Source: Sphagnum compactum (Eukaryota > Bryophyta > Sphagnopsida > Sphagnales). Taken from it: a stretch of DNA of 64,000 bases. The notes under the pieces are model-generated. The model made no database searches and had not been told where the DNA came from. It was given only the letters and a program-made list of their open reading frames with translations. The stretch covers positions 14,376,304 through 14,440,303 of the forward strand of contig OZ234496.1 in NCBI GenBank assembly GCA_965153455.1, given 5' to 3'. The position numbers and the translations under genes were made by a program. How positions within the stretch are numbered: position 1 is the stretch's first letter; every line of letters begins with the position of its first letter. Below are positions 37,855-48,997 of this stretch, piece by piece.

Positions 37855-39335
37855 TAAACAAAAAAAAAAACAACGATAAGGAGTCGAACTCCTCTTCTTC
37901 ATGGGCTTGAGTGACCGAAACAAAAAAAACATGATGACAAGGAGCCGAACTCCTCATCATCATGTCCCTAGGACTTGTAGCACTAGAATTAAGAAAAACA
38001 CGACAAAGAAAAGTTCGATTCCTTGTTGTCATGGCCCTAGGGACTTGTAACACTTGAATAAAAACGATAATGAGCCGAGCTTTTTGTTGTCGTGTCCATG
38101 GGACCTGCAACATTAGAACCAAAAAAAAGCACGACGAGTTCCTTTTCATCGTGTCCTTGGGACCTGCAACACTAAAACAAAAAAAAAGCACAATGAGCTC
38201 CTCGTCGTCATGTCTTTCGGACCGACAACATTGGAACAAAAAAACATGACAAGGAGGAGTTCAGTTCCCCATTGTCATGGCCTTGAAGACTTGCAACAAA
38301 AAAAACACAACAATGAGGAGTTGAACTCCTTGTCATTGTGTCCTTAGGACTTGCAACACTAGAACAAAAAAACACGACGATGAGGAAAGGAGCCGAACTT
38401 TTCGTCGTCGTGCGCTTGAATGACCTGTAGCACTAGAACAAAAGATCATGACAACGAGGAGCTAAACTCCTCATTGTTGTGACCTTGGGGACTTCCAACA
38501 CTTGAACAAAAAAAAATGATGATGAGGAGCCAAACTCCTCGTTGTGTCCTTGGGACCTATAGCATTAAAACAAAAAAAAACAATGACAAGGAGCTCGACT
38601 CCTCATTGTCTTATCCCTAGGACATGTAGCATTGGAACAAAAATAAACACGATGATGAAAAGTCAAGCTCCTCATCGTCATGAGCTTGAGTGACCTACAA
38701 CTTTGGAACAAAAGAGCACAATGATGAGGAACCAAGTTCTTTGTCATCGTGTCCCTGGGACTTGCAACATTAAAACAAAAAAAAACATAATGACAAGGAG
38801 ACGAGCTTTTCATCGTTGTGTATTTGAATGACCTGCAACATGGGAACAAAAAAACATGACAATGAAGAGTTGAGCTCCTCATTGTCATGGCCCTAGGGAC
38901 CTCTAATACTTGAACAAAAAAATAACACGACAAAAAGGAATCGAACTCCTCATCGTTGTGTCCTTGGGACTTGTAGCATTATAACAAAAAAAAACATGAC
39001 GATAAGGAGCCGAACTCCTCGTCGTCATGTGCTTGAATGACCTGCAACACTAGAACAAAAGAACACAACAACGACGAGCTCAGCTCCTTGTCATCGTGGC
39101 CCTGAGGACCTGCAACATTTGAATAAAAAAATAACACGACGATGAAGAACCAAACTCCTCATCATTGTGTCCCTAAGACCTACAACACTAAAACAAAAAA
39201 TAAAATAATGACGAGGAGCCAAGGTCGTTGTCATCATGTGCTTGAGTGATGTACAACATTCGTACAAAAAAAATGCCCAATGATGAAAAGTCGAGCTCCT
39301 CATCATCGTGGCCCTTGGACTTTTAACATTGGAAC
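37855..39335. repeat. Array of about 22 hairpin-forming ~67-bp units
   Basis: Each unit has an A-rich run (ACAAAAAAAA), an inverted repeat such as ACGACGATGAGGAG then CCGAACTCCTCGTCGTCGT, then a spacer CCTTGGGACCTGCAACACT. Inverted-repeat centres fall near 37879, 37947, 38005, 38070, 38131, 38195, 38258, 38320, 38390, 38458, 38526, 38586, 38660, 38725, 38796, 38865, 38936, 39005, 39075, 39143, 39213 and 39284. Unit length varies from about 60 to 74, so no reading frame is kept. Changes in one stem arm are often matched in the other. The minus-strand frames of up to 129 codons here are repeat artefacts. Confidence 0.9.
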
Positions 39336-39439
39336 AAAAATCACCTTGCCTAAACCCTAAAAAAACCACAAAAGGAAGGAAGGGAGCTTACCTTGTAGTT
39401 CGGTTGTTCTTCACGCTCTACTCCAAGCTCCTCCCCTTG

Positions 39440-39560
39440 TTTCTCCTCACTCTTCTAAAGCTCTGCAACCTTAAACCCTAGTCCCATTGAATTTCAAGCG
39501 TTTCTCCTCATTCTTCTGAAGCTCTACAACCCTAAACCCTTGTCCCATTGAATCTCAAGT
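39440..39560 (+). repeat. Two 61-bp tandem units with AAACCCTA words
   Basis: TTTCTCCTCACTCTTCTAAA then GCTCTGCAACC..TAAACCCTAGTCCCATTGAA is repeated at 39501 with six or seven changes. It lies directly beside the hairpin array. Confidence 0.85.
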
Positions 39561-39699
39561 ATTGGTGATGGAGGAGAGCACAAAAGAGGGGTGAGCAGAA
39601 TGAGGGAGGTAGATGGGCTGGTAGGAGAAAGGGTGGTAGGTAGGTTGGCGGGGTAGGTAAGAGTTCCCAAAAAAAAAATGGTGTCAAGAGTGATGGGCT

Positions 39700-39915
39700 A
39701 AAAAATAAAATCAAAAGGGAGCCCGGGAGAAAAAACAGTGAGCTCCCCAAAAAAAAAGTCTGAGGAGAAAAAAAGGCCCAGAAGAAGAAGAAAAAAAAAA
39801 AAAACTACTGACCAAATAAACTGACTTGTGGGGGACAGTTTCATCCCATCCATGAAATCCCAGAACGGGATTTTTTGGATGGTGCACTGGTGGGTGCTGG
39901 GTCACTCAGGCCCAC
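39700..39915 (-). repeat. Dispersed repeat, shared head, inverted copy
   Basis: It ends with GGATGGTGCACTGGTGGGTG then CTGGGTCACTCAGGCCCA, the inverted family head, with GGGGACAGTTTCATCCCATC inside. The body is purine-rich, the complement of the pyrimidine-rich body at 25975. Confidence 0.7.
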
Positions 39916-40739
39916 ACAATTGACAAGTTGCACAACAAAGTGCACAGCTTCAAGTGGCCCAGTCAGCCAAAACCTACAACTACTTGCTTAGTAAAAGTAA
40001 GCTAAGCCAGTGATTTATTCCTAGTCAACTAACCTCCCCAAAATGGGCCCACTGCACTTTACTTCACACAAGATGAAAGAGAATAGGACTTGTGAAGAGT
40101 ATGATTTGGTAAAAGTATGATTTGGTCTTGGTTTTGGGAAGTGGGAAGGTGAAAGGGGAGGGGGAGGGGGTTGGAACCTGGCATGGAAGATACTTGAGAG
40201 ACCCAGCTTTTTTATTAATCAAGATGTATTATTAAATTTGGACCATTTTTCCTTTCCATTTGAAAATTATTTCTGTTCAAGCAATCTTTGGAAGATGCAA
40301 CCTGATTCGCATAAGTAGCCTCTTTTTTCATTTGTGAAATTTAGCCCACAAACAAGAAAAAATTTAAAATTAGCCAATTTTCTATATTTGGTTTTCAGTG
40401 AGTAGCCATAAACATAGAAGGATGATTAAATATTTTTGTCCTTCATATGTTGATCAGTTTTTTTTTCTAAAATTTGTCAGGTAAGTGGGTTGACAATCAT
40501 CCATCCACAAGAGGACTTACCAAAAATTGGCTACAGGTCAAAGAAGACATAGGAATCATGCTATGTTTTGGCAAAATGCTACAACCTATTCACCTCCCAT
40601 ATTTCACCTCTTCTATTTATTCACCTTCCTATTCATTGGATGAGGTGCCTCTCAAGTTCAATTTTTTTAATTTTGCAATGAACGAACTTGATTGGCCCAT
40701 CACTCCAAATGGAGGATATCCAAAATAGGAGGTTCTATT

Positions 40740-40905
40740 TTGAAGTGTAGAGTTCATTCCCTTTGGCCCACCTATTAAGGTGAAAGGAGGACAATGTTTG
40801 CCAAAGCATATGGGATAAAAGTGAGGTGCTATTGGGAACTCTTTGGGGAACATGTCAGGAACTTGGGAACTCTTTGCTTTGACCCCCCTCCAAAACCAAA
40901 ATTTC
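40740..40905 (+). repeat. 'GGGAAC' repeat family copy
   Basis: GCCAAAGCATATGGGATAAA then AGTGAGGTGCTATTGGGAAC, further GGGAAC words and GACCCCCCTCC match 51420 block for block. Confidence 0.7.
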
Positions 40906-41084
40906 CAGATTTTGCTGCCACCCACTTTTGCACGTCTATTCATTATATTGTCATCTGAACAAAAATCCATGACATGACATGGTATTTTGGGCATTTTATT
41001 GGCTCTGCCTTGCAGGGAGAGACTACAAAACAAATCATCATATATATTAATTCAGATAGTCCGTCTGTTTGTGACGGAGGTTTT

Positions 41085-41159
41085 GGGGGGTGGGGGAGGG
41101 AGAGGCCGGTGAAGCAGCGGGTGACAGGTGACGGGGCGGGGGGGGGCCAACAGGGGGGG
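41085..41159. repeat. G-rich low-complexity tract
   Basis: A run of short G blocks (GGTTTTGGGGGGTGGGGGAG, later CGGGGCGGGGGGGGGCC). It could form quadruplex structures. Two longer G runs follow at 41674 and 41734. Confidence 0.8.
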
Positions 41160-41470
41160 GCCAGCATTTAATGCGCAAGGTTCGAAACTAATTATAGTAG
41201 CTGTACAGGTAGGAGTAGTGAAAACATGTGAAGCAGCAGTGGAGGCGCTCAGGAAAAAGGAGAGTCAGGGTGAAACTCAGTTTATCACAAGAATTGATGG
41301 TTTTCTGTGGTTCCCCACCCCACCCCCCACACCCCCCTTTTCTTGAATAAATGGTAATGTGCTGTTTTGCAGGTTTTTCTTTAATCTCATCCTGTTTATG
41401 ACCAAACTTAGGGTTTTGGTGCTATGTTTTTCCTTACATTACAGATAACTCTATAGTTTCAAATTACTTT
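41160..41470 (+). repeat. Dispersed repeat shared with 48480-48730
   Basis: Shared blocks are CAGCATTTAATGCGCAAGG, GGAGGCGCTCAGGAAAAAGG, GATGGTTTTCTG and, further on, TTTATGACCAAACTTAGGGT. No open frame is conserved. Confidence 0.75.
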
Positions 41471-41673
41471 AACTGTTTACTAATTTAGTTTTGGGTCTTG
41501 AATTATCTATATCAATTACAAACACGAGCAAAAGCCAAGATGAATAAAAACCTGTCTAAAACATAATAGTATAAGAATTACCTTTTTCAAGATGTGGGGT
41601 GTGTAAAAAAGTGGGGCATTTTTTTTTTTGTAGGCCAATCATTTCAACCTAAGGTCTTTAATTTTGGTTGCAC

Positions 41674-41747
41674 GGGGGGGGGGGGGGGGGGGCCAGCACG
41701 GGGCGGGAAGTTAATTATATATAACAGGGGAACGGGGGGGGGGGGGG
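41674..41747. repeat. Two poly-G runs (19 and 14 G)
   Basis: G runs at 41674-41692 and 41734-41747 are separated by an AT-rich spacer. Lengths should be treated with caution because homopolymers assemble poorly. Confidence 0.85.
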
Positions 41748-41769
41748 ATCAACGGGTTAAACCAGGCAA

Positions 41770-44400
41770 GGGGCGGGGGGTGGGCTCCATAACATATCTT
41801 TTGGAATTTGGAAAGGTATTGCATAGCCCTAGCAAAACCTTGAAGGCAAACATTACCCACATCATTTTGCGATAATATCTTAAACCATGAGAAAAGAATG
41901 TTTTTTAAAATACTTATTCCATGCTCACTATATGATGCTAGACATATTGACTCAAGAAAATGAGGGTATTGCAAAGTTCTTCACATTGATGTCAAAAGGT
42001 CCAACTAAACAAAGTTATGTTTAAATGCAACACCTACATCATCTTGGGATATTTGCATTCGCCTCTAAAACTTGGAGGGTATTGCATAGCCATAACAAAA
42101 CCTATAGTCCCAAGCAAAACCTTTCTTGGTTTGTCATTCAAGCAAGACGTTTTCTACAAAAGATCTTTTTTTGTAGTTCCATTCTTGTTTGTAGCCAAGA
42201 TGCAAAGATGAAACTTTTGAGGAAGAAGGCTAGACAACAATAATGTTCAGAAAACAACTTGACATCTTTCATAATGGTGGTGGCATGTTAACCTTTTGAA
42301 ACTATTTTAGCTATAGACTCTTTTACATGTCCAGATTTGTAGAAACATCTATAAAAATGGAAAGCAAGTTGAGTGAATTTGGAATGGGTTACTCTGAATG
42401 AAGGAACTAAGTGAGACCCTAAGGCTGTAAAGTTTCATGCAATGGCTCCCAATAGAAGCCAACAACGACAAAGATATCAATGGTGCATTTTTCTTTTGTC
42501 CTTTGACATGTGCTTTGTCTTTTTGTCTCCAAAACTTGCCTTCATATTTGACATGGATTGGCAAGTATGATCTTGTGTATATAACATGTCATGAAGTTGT
42601 TGAAACTCATTGACAGGATTCACGGTGAAGAAGGGGTGAAAGGTGTTTATGGATTTGCATGTTAGACATCATGATCTAGCCTTCAAGGACCCATTGGAGT
42701 TTTAACCCTTCCAGTTTGAGGTGAGTGGTGTCCAAGCCTAAAGAAAACATTGTGAGTCATAAGAAATAAAGAACCTTTCTCTAGATGGTTGGCATGTGCA
42801 ACATTCCCACTTTTGATTAGTATATGCTCAAACTGCCCAACTTCTCTTTTTGTCTGCAAAAAATGTGTTAACATATGTGAAGTAAATGTGTCAAGTTTAG
42901 GTTTTAGGGTCAGCTTTAGATTAGGTGGCTACATCTCTTGATTTTACATTGATTTCAAATTTTTTTTGTTGTTGTAACGATTATACATGAGCCTATAAAG
43001 TCATTATCTTTTGTAGCATTTGGTGTTGGGCCCCGGTTGTGCTTAGGCATGAACTTGGCCAAGTTAAAAATTTCTCTTTTTGTCCATTTTCTGGTGACCA
43101 AATATAGGTAGCACTTCACCTTTTCAATTACAACTGCATAAATTACAAAGTATTTGCATCATGTGCCAAGTTTGAAGAATTCCATGCAAATTCCATTTTT
43201 GGAGATTTCTCATGATAGTATTTTGGGTGCCCTATGTGCTTTAATGTTGATAATCAATCCCTAATACTCATGGCAACAAGCTTAAAGACAAACTAAGAAG
43301 GTGTAATTTGACTTCATTTATTCTCATCAAGGGGACTAAAAAAAGAGTTCTTTAAAACTCATATTGGTTTGCCACCAATTTGTTATAGGTGGGAAAGTGT
43401 AGACAAGGACTTTTCACTAGCTCCATACGTCTTCTTGAAGCTAAGAAATGGCTACCAGATTTGTGTGACACCCATTATTTGGTGAAAAAAAAAACCTTGT
43501 TCATTATTACCACTTCTTCAACAAACATCCTAATGTTGTACATCATCATTTAGTACATTGTAAACTATTTACATAGAATTAAGTTACAAGGACTAAACTT
43601 ACATAATATTAATAACTTATATTTCAAACTTCAATTAAAATATTTCAATTTACATAGAAATAATATTCAATTACATGCATTAATAAAATATACAATGTTA
43701 ATAACTTATCTTTTGGAATTTTTAATTTTCATTAAAAATAAATTTTATTAACAAAATTGTATTATACATAACCATGGGTTTATATATATAATTTAAATTT
43801 AATCTATGTATTTTCAATCAATTTTTATCCTATTTTAAATAAATATGAAGACATTTATATATATTAAAATGAATCAATAATATAATTCCATAATATGATT
43901 TATTATATATAATGTATTACTTGATATGTTATAAATATCAATATATTTAGACCAATATTTAAGCCAATATTATACATCATAAAAAATAAAAATTACATAA
44001 GGACATTTGTTAAATCTTTACAAAATATAAAATATTACTGACTTACTATACAATTATTTTAGGTTAATTTTTTTTATTATATGTCAAAAAAAATTTAAAT
44101 AAATTTTCAATCATACATAGGATTAATATATGGGAGAGACCATTAAAAAAAGTAAAAGATCATGTGCTTTAATTAGTTTATTAAAATCTTATTACATTAA
44201 AGACTTTGTGTTTTTATTTTTGAAATGAATTTACAACTTTAAGAGGGAAAAACATAAATATGTACATCATTGAAAAAATGTGAAGCATGATTTTTAATTT
44301 TTTAATTTTGAAAAACTCTGAATTCTAACATTAATTAATAAATTTTACATTAAACCTTAAACCCTTGTACCATCAATGTGACCAATTTTTTGTTAGGTTC
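41770..44400 (-). repeat. ~2.6-kb AT-rich repeat, copy 2 (inverted)
   Basis: Read on the minus strand it follows the copy at 32855-35700. Landmarks are the CATTGATGGTACAAGGGTTT box (44360-44385), GTTAGAATTC, CACATGATCTTTTACTTTTT, TTGACATATAA, then ATTAATGCATGTAATTGAAT (about 43665), and finally GTCTAGCATCATATAGTGAG and the TAGGTTTTGTTATGGCTATG box near 42100. About 1.4 kb between 42120 and 43500 has no counterpart in copy 1. Confidence 0.75.
42120..43500. other. Segment unique to repeat copy 2
   Basis: This segment interrupts the 2.6-kb repeat and is less AT-rich than its flanks. I see no transposon ends, intact frame or known domain; its plus-strand beginning has a short basic peptide (MKLLRKKARQQ) of unclear meaning. 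Confidence 0.45.
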
Positions 44401-44404
44401 ATTT

Positions 44405-44675
44405 TTATATATGATTCAAATATATAGGTGAGTAGGTCGGTGGGGGACAGTGGGGGTAGTAGGTGGGTGGATGGGAAAAGTTTCAAAAGAAAAAGAAACT
44501 GGGTACGGGGCAGGGAGAAAATAAAGATACAAAGAAAAACTGAGATCAGGGCTGAAAAAGGGCAAACAAAAAAAGTCAACCTGGGATGGCACAGGGATAG
44601 AAAACAGAATCCTATCAGTGCACCATCCATCCACGTTGGTGCACTGGTGGGTGCTGGCTCACTCTGGCCCAATGT
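44405..44675 (-). repeat. Dispersed repeat, shared head, pyrimidine-rich body, inverted copy
   Basis: The minus strand begins GGGCCAGAGTGAGCCAGCAC and proceeds through GTGCACCAACGTGGATGG, TATCCCTGTGCCATCCCAGG and CCCACTGTCCCCCACCGACC to CCTATATATTTG. This matches 25975-26330 over nearly its whole length. Confidence 0.8.
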
Positions 44676-45589
44676 TATTAGAAAACATTTCTTCTTCAAA
44701 TGTGTTTGTTGGTATGCATTAATACCATAAACAACCAAGAAATTTTTTAGGTCTTCTTGGACGCGCACCTTTGGCTCACATCGCCACCCAGAGAACGTTC
44801 AAATAAATTTAAAATGTCAAATCCAGGACCAAAGGTTCTCTTCAAACTGAAGAACTGCACAACACTGGATTTAATAACATTCCAAAGTGAGCAATTCTAT
44901 TAGAAAAAACACATTTTTCTTTCAAGATAAAATATGTGTGTTGATATGTGTTCATCCCAGAAACAACCACCAAGGTTTGTTAGCTTGTCTCTGAACCCTT
45001 TTGCATGGGCATTTCTTGATGGGTTATAACTGTTCCACATGTAAGCAGCTCTTGTGGCTTTTGCTCAGCCTTGATCCGTGCTAGGCTACCAAGGTACAGG
45101 ACTTTAGCCATCGCATCTTCATTGCTAGCTGATTTGTGACAGACAGGCACCTTTTCAGTTTACGGTCTTTTTGTTTACTAATGTATTTGTTGTGTCTAGT
45201 GTTCTTTCATGACGTTTGTAATGTTCTTTTGTGAGGGGTGTTCTTGAGCTTTTATTTGCCTTGTACTTCTTGCGAATGGCCCATCCCTGCCTTATATATA
45301 TATATATATGTATATGTTTTTCCTCTTAACAGAATACTGAAAGCAACAACTTTCATATGCTCATACCCACTATTAGTCCCTTCTTTTTCCTTTCAATGGT
45401 TTCTTTCTCTCTCTTGAAATTAGGACCCTTGAAAATATATCAAAAACAATTGAAAATTTGTGTATATTCGTAGATGGTTTTTGATTTATTTACCCAATGG
45501 GTAAGGAAGGGTATATTATGATTGATTTTTTCCCCCCCTCCATTAGAGTAGTGTCCAGCTACGTAAACAAATTAAAAAAATTCTTGGGA
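44676..45589. other. No gene recognised
   Basis: Contains a short (TA)n run near 45294-45310 and no supported gene. Confidence 0.5.
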
Positions 45590-45780
45590 TCTTGGGAGTG
45601 AGAGGGATCTTACACCAAGAGATAAGCAAGATACCAAAGTAAGTGCAACAACCCTCCACCTTCAATACCTCATGATCTATGCATGTTTAGGTTCACGATT
45701 ACCTTCACCTCATGCTTTATAATGGTTAAAGCCCATGCATGGATGGGTGAGGACATTCCCAATTTCAGGGGTGGGACTTG
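45590..45780 (+). repeat. Dispersed repeat also found at 18430 (inverted)
   Basis: Blocks GAGGGATCTTACACC, CATGTTTAGGTTCACGATTA, AAGCCCATGCATGGATGGG and GAGGACATTCCCAA match the minus strand of 18430-18720 in order. Confidence 0.65.
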
Positions 45781-45839
45781 ACCATTACTCAGTTGTGGAT
45801 GAACCCCAATTGAGTTAATATTTGGTTTAACCTTGATAA

Positions 45840-46115
45840 CCAATTCTGTAGGAAATAGGTCTCATACATAGGTAGATAGGTTTAAAAATAGGTGACTACT
45901 AGGTAAGTAGATGGTTTATACATAGGTAAGGGCTGCTTTTATTATCCTATGTAATAACTACCTGCCTGTGGGTTGTTAGTAGGTAGGTAGAAAAAAAAAG
46001 GCAACTGAGCTAACCACCATAGTTAGTTAAGGAACTGCAACCCAACAGAAAATTGTTTTCTGATCACTTACCATTCATCCTTCACAGAGCACTGGTGGGT
46101 GCTGGTTCACTGTGG
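45840..46115 (-). repeat. Dispersed repeat, shared head, ACCTAC-tail type, inverted copy
   Basis: The plus strand runs through TAGGTAGATAGG, GGTGACTACTAGGTAAGTAG, TAGTAGGTAGGTAG to CACTGGTGGGTGCTGGTTCA then CTGTGGCC, the inverted head. Confidence 0.7.
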
Positions 46116-46125
46116 CCATGTGTGA

Positions 46126-46215
46126 AGCCGTGAATTGTATGTAACCTTTTGGATTGGGCCAAGTGTTTAAAGCCGTGAATTGTATGTAACCTTTTGGATT
46201 GGGCCAACTGTGTAA
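46126..46215 (+). repeat. Two tandem 45-bp units
   Basis: GCCGTGAATTGTATGTAACC then TTTTGGATTGGGCCAA occurs twice, almost identical, which suggests a recent duplication. Confidence 0.9.
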
Positions 46216-47399
46216 AGAAAAGAGAAAAGTTGATGGGTCCCAAATTAAATAAGACAATACAAACAATGGTTATCTTTCTAAAAAAATGCATGCTAGTCAT
46301 AGATCGACAAGAGTGAGAAATCAAACTTCATTTAAAGTAGATGTTGTTAAAGATGCACCAAAATGAAATTGATGCAGGTGTTGCGGCATGAGCGTGGGAG
46401 ACAAAATGATGTGACATTTGCAAAAGCAATACGTGTGATGCAATTTTTCTAATCATAGAAGGAAATAAAATACTTTTTTTTTTTTGCTTACTTTTTATTG
46501 GGCACCTTATAACTGAAGGCTTCTTCTGTATTGAAAGCCCTCTTATTATTTCACACTCCTTCCTTTAGCCTAGCAATCTTACTAGGATTTCATATGGGGT
46601 CAACAGCCCCATGTACTTGTGTTGGCTTTAGTCCTTTTTTTGGCTTGGTTGGTGTCTGCTTGCACCATCTGTTTTCTAGATGATAGGTAGAAAAAAAATG
46701 TACATATATTTTTATTGTCAAAGCAAATTATAAAAGGGACTTAGTAAAATAACTATAATATTTTTTTCCGTTTTTTTGAAGAGTTTTGTAATTGAACAAT
46801 GAGAACTGTGCAATCGAGTGAGGGAAACTTTGCAATTGTAAAAGATAATGCGAGCCGAACGTCTGGAAAGGAGGTAATGTTTATAAGGGATGTTATGGGC
46901 AACAACCACAAATTTGTGACTACACAATGGAATAATCACATCTCACCCAGTTTGGGGCATTTCATCCCCAATTCTCAAGACTTTCTGATTTTATTCAAAT
47001 TGGACATGACAAAAGAATATGGGGTCTTATTTTGGGCAGGACTTTGTGAATAACTTTACAACCTAGAAAACTACATATGTAATTAAGGAAATATCATAGG
47101 TTATAAGTAAGGCATGTAAGTACTGCTTTTTTGTGATGAAATTTAGCAACTTGGAGGATTATTTTTTCAGCAGATGAAAAAAAAGCACAAATAAATTATG
47201 ATATATATGGATTTTCCCACCATTTTTGGAAATAAAAAATTAAATTAACCACATCTAGACCTAAGCACTTCCTAGATTGTCATTTGTACCAGCACTTTTG
47301 TAAACATGCTACAACCCACCTAGGACAATTGCCATTTAATGCTAAATAATGCTGGAGGATCATTGCCAATGGACCTACTTGAAGAATTTGAAAAAGAAA
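46216..47399. other. No gene recognised
   Basis: An 84-codon frame at 46799-47053 has mixed composition but no domain I know, so I do not call it. Confidence 0.45.
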
Positions 47400-47615
47400 A
47401 CCCTGAATGTAAGTGGTTACTATGTACACACGTCAGTTGGTAAGGCACTTGGTGACTACTAGGTAATAAGGGGGCATGTGAGTGGTTAGTATATAGCTAA
47501 CTGTGGTGTAACCATGGTTAGCAGTAGGACAAGAATATAACCAAAAAGCATTTTGTCTTCACATGCCATCCATCCTGCAGAGACACTGGCAACTAGTTCA
47601 CTTTGGCCCATCCAT
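47400..47615 (-). repeat. Dispersed repeat, diverged inverted copy
   Basis: GGTGACTACTAGGTAATAAG, a GGTAACCATGGTTAG-like box and CACTGGCAACTAGTTCACTT then TGGCCC repeat the order seen at 45840, with a damaged head. Confidence 0.6.
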
Positions 47616-47641
47616 GCCATAGAGGCAAAAACCTACAAATT

Positions 47642-47886
47642 AGGCCTGCTTTACACTAGGAGTCAGGGCCATTGTTCAACCCAAATCTAGCATTCCTATT
47701 GGTGCAAAAGTTGAAATCAGCCCCACGGGCTTTATACTAGGAGTCAAGGCTGAAAGAGAAAAACTTTTCAATCTGCCCCAAGTTACTAGCATTTATTAGT
47801 AACTTGGGGCCAAACGACTAGCCAAAAAATGCTCAAAGTTGGCCCCAAGGTTTTTTTGGCCCTGACTCCTAGTGTAAAGCGGGCCT
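47642..47886. mobile_element. Foldback MITE, 245 bp
   Basis: Terminal inverted repeats of 30 bases lie at 47642-47671 (AGGCCTGCTTTACACTAGGA...) and 47857-47886, with one mismatch. A third copy of the TTTATACTAGGAGTCAAGGC word lies inside at about 47731. A second inverted pair, CCCCAAGTTACTA / TAGTAACTTGGGG, forms the centre near 47775-47820. No clear target duplication was found, so the superfamily is unassigned; the GGCCTG-type start is reminiscent of Harbinger/Tourist elements. Confidence 0.75.
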
Positions 47887-48326
47887 TCAAGAAATAAAAA
47901 CCAGTCACAAATATGCCAAATCTTTTGGATTTGAATTGGAAAGTTTTAGTATTAGTTTCAAATTCTGTAAACGTGGACCAATTGATTGGCTCTACTTTTG
48001 ATGATGCCAACTTAAGTTTTAATGCAAATAGATGATTAATAGAGATGCTTGAAATATGAATCCTTTGTTAAGTTTTGTAACGAGCCTCCCAAAAACCTAA
48101 GGGAATGGTGGCTTGCTCTACCAGGCTCATTGTGTTTGTGGTAGGGAGAGGGCCATTTCATAGTACATAATGGCTCAGCCCCTTATAGCAAGTTCAAACT
48201 TCAAACTAGGAATTCTTAAAATAAGAAACGTTCCGTGAAGTCTCCTAAAAGACATGAACTCATGGTTCACAGTACCACGTGGTGAACACGTGTTACCAAA
48301 TAATACCTACACACTCCAGAAATCTC

Positions 48327-48398
48327 TAAAGTCACCAAGTCTTCACCCTGTCTTTGGGTCTGTAAAGTCACCAAGTCTTCACCCTGTCTTTGGGCCTC
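48327..48398 (+). repeat. Two tandem 36-bp units
   Basis: TAAAGTCACCAAGTCTTCAC then CCTGTCTTTGGG is duplicated with almost no change. Confidence 0.9.
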
Positions 48399-48479
48399 CT
48401 TTCACCCCCAAACCCCTCTTTCAATGGTACCGGCAAAGTAAGGAAATTTTATGAAATGTGAGTATGACATGTTGAAACT

Positions 48480-48730
48480 CAGCATTTAATGCACAAGGTT
48501 CGAGAGTAACTATAATAGAGCGCAGTGCAAATATATGTAGCAGCACTGGAGGCGCTCAGGAAAAAGGAAAGACGGGATGAAACCCAATTGCCACCAAAAT
48601 GGATGGTTTTCTGAGTTTCACCCTATTGTCTTCAAGTTTTTTTTGAAATCTCACTCTGGTTATGACCAACGTCAGGGTTCTGGTGTTGTCCTTTCCTTAC
48701 TTTGCTGATATCTCTACTACATGAAATCCA
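48480..48730 (+). repeat. Dispersed repeat shared with 41160-41470
   Basis: CAGCATTTAATGCACAAGGT, GGAGGCGCTCAGGAAAAAGG, GGATGGTTTTCTGAG and GGTTATGACCAACGTCAGGG match the copy at 41160 in order and orientation. Confidence 0.75.
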
Positions 48731-48997
48731 TTAGGCTTTCCCTCACATTGGGAAGCTGACAAAAATAAAAAAGACCAACAAAAGACCTTAATCCAGACAA
48801 CGAGCATCTTTTTGACTACGTCATGTGTGACATAACCTTTCATAGAAATCCAAAAGCTTGCATGCAATAAAGCTTATGATGATGATGTTTTGGGAGGTGG
48901 TGAGGGAGGGGCGGGGGGGGGGCACTTGGCATTTTGCACTACTTTAAGTTGACAATTATAACAGCATAAAGCACTGGCAAAAAATTTCTAGTGTATC

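Noticed and set aside
37850-39369. Minus-strand frames of 92-129 codons with repeated VPRAMTMRSS-like peptides
   Set aside because: They follow from the hairpin-unit array, whose unit length varies and does not keep a frame.
46799-47053. 84-codon frame with balanced composition
   Set aside because: No recognisable domain, no homologous block elsewhere in the window, no splice partners.
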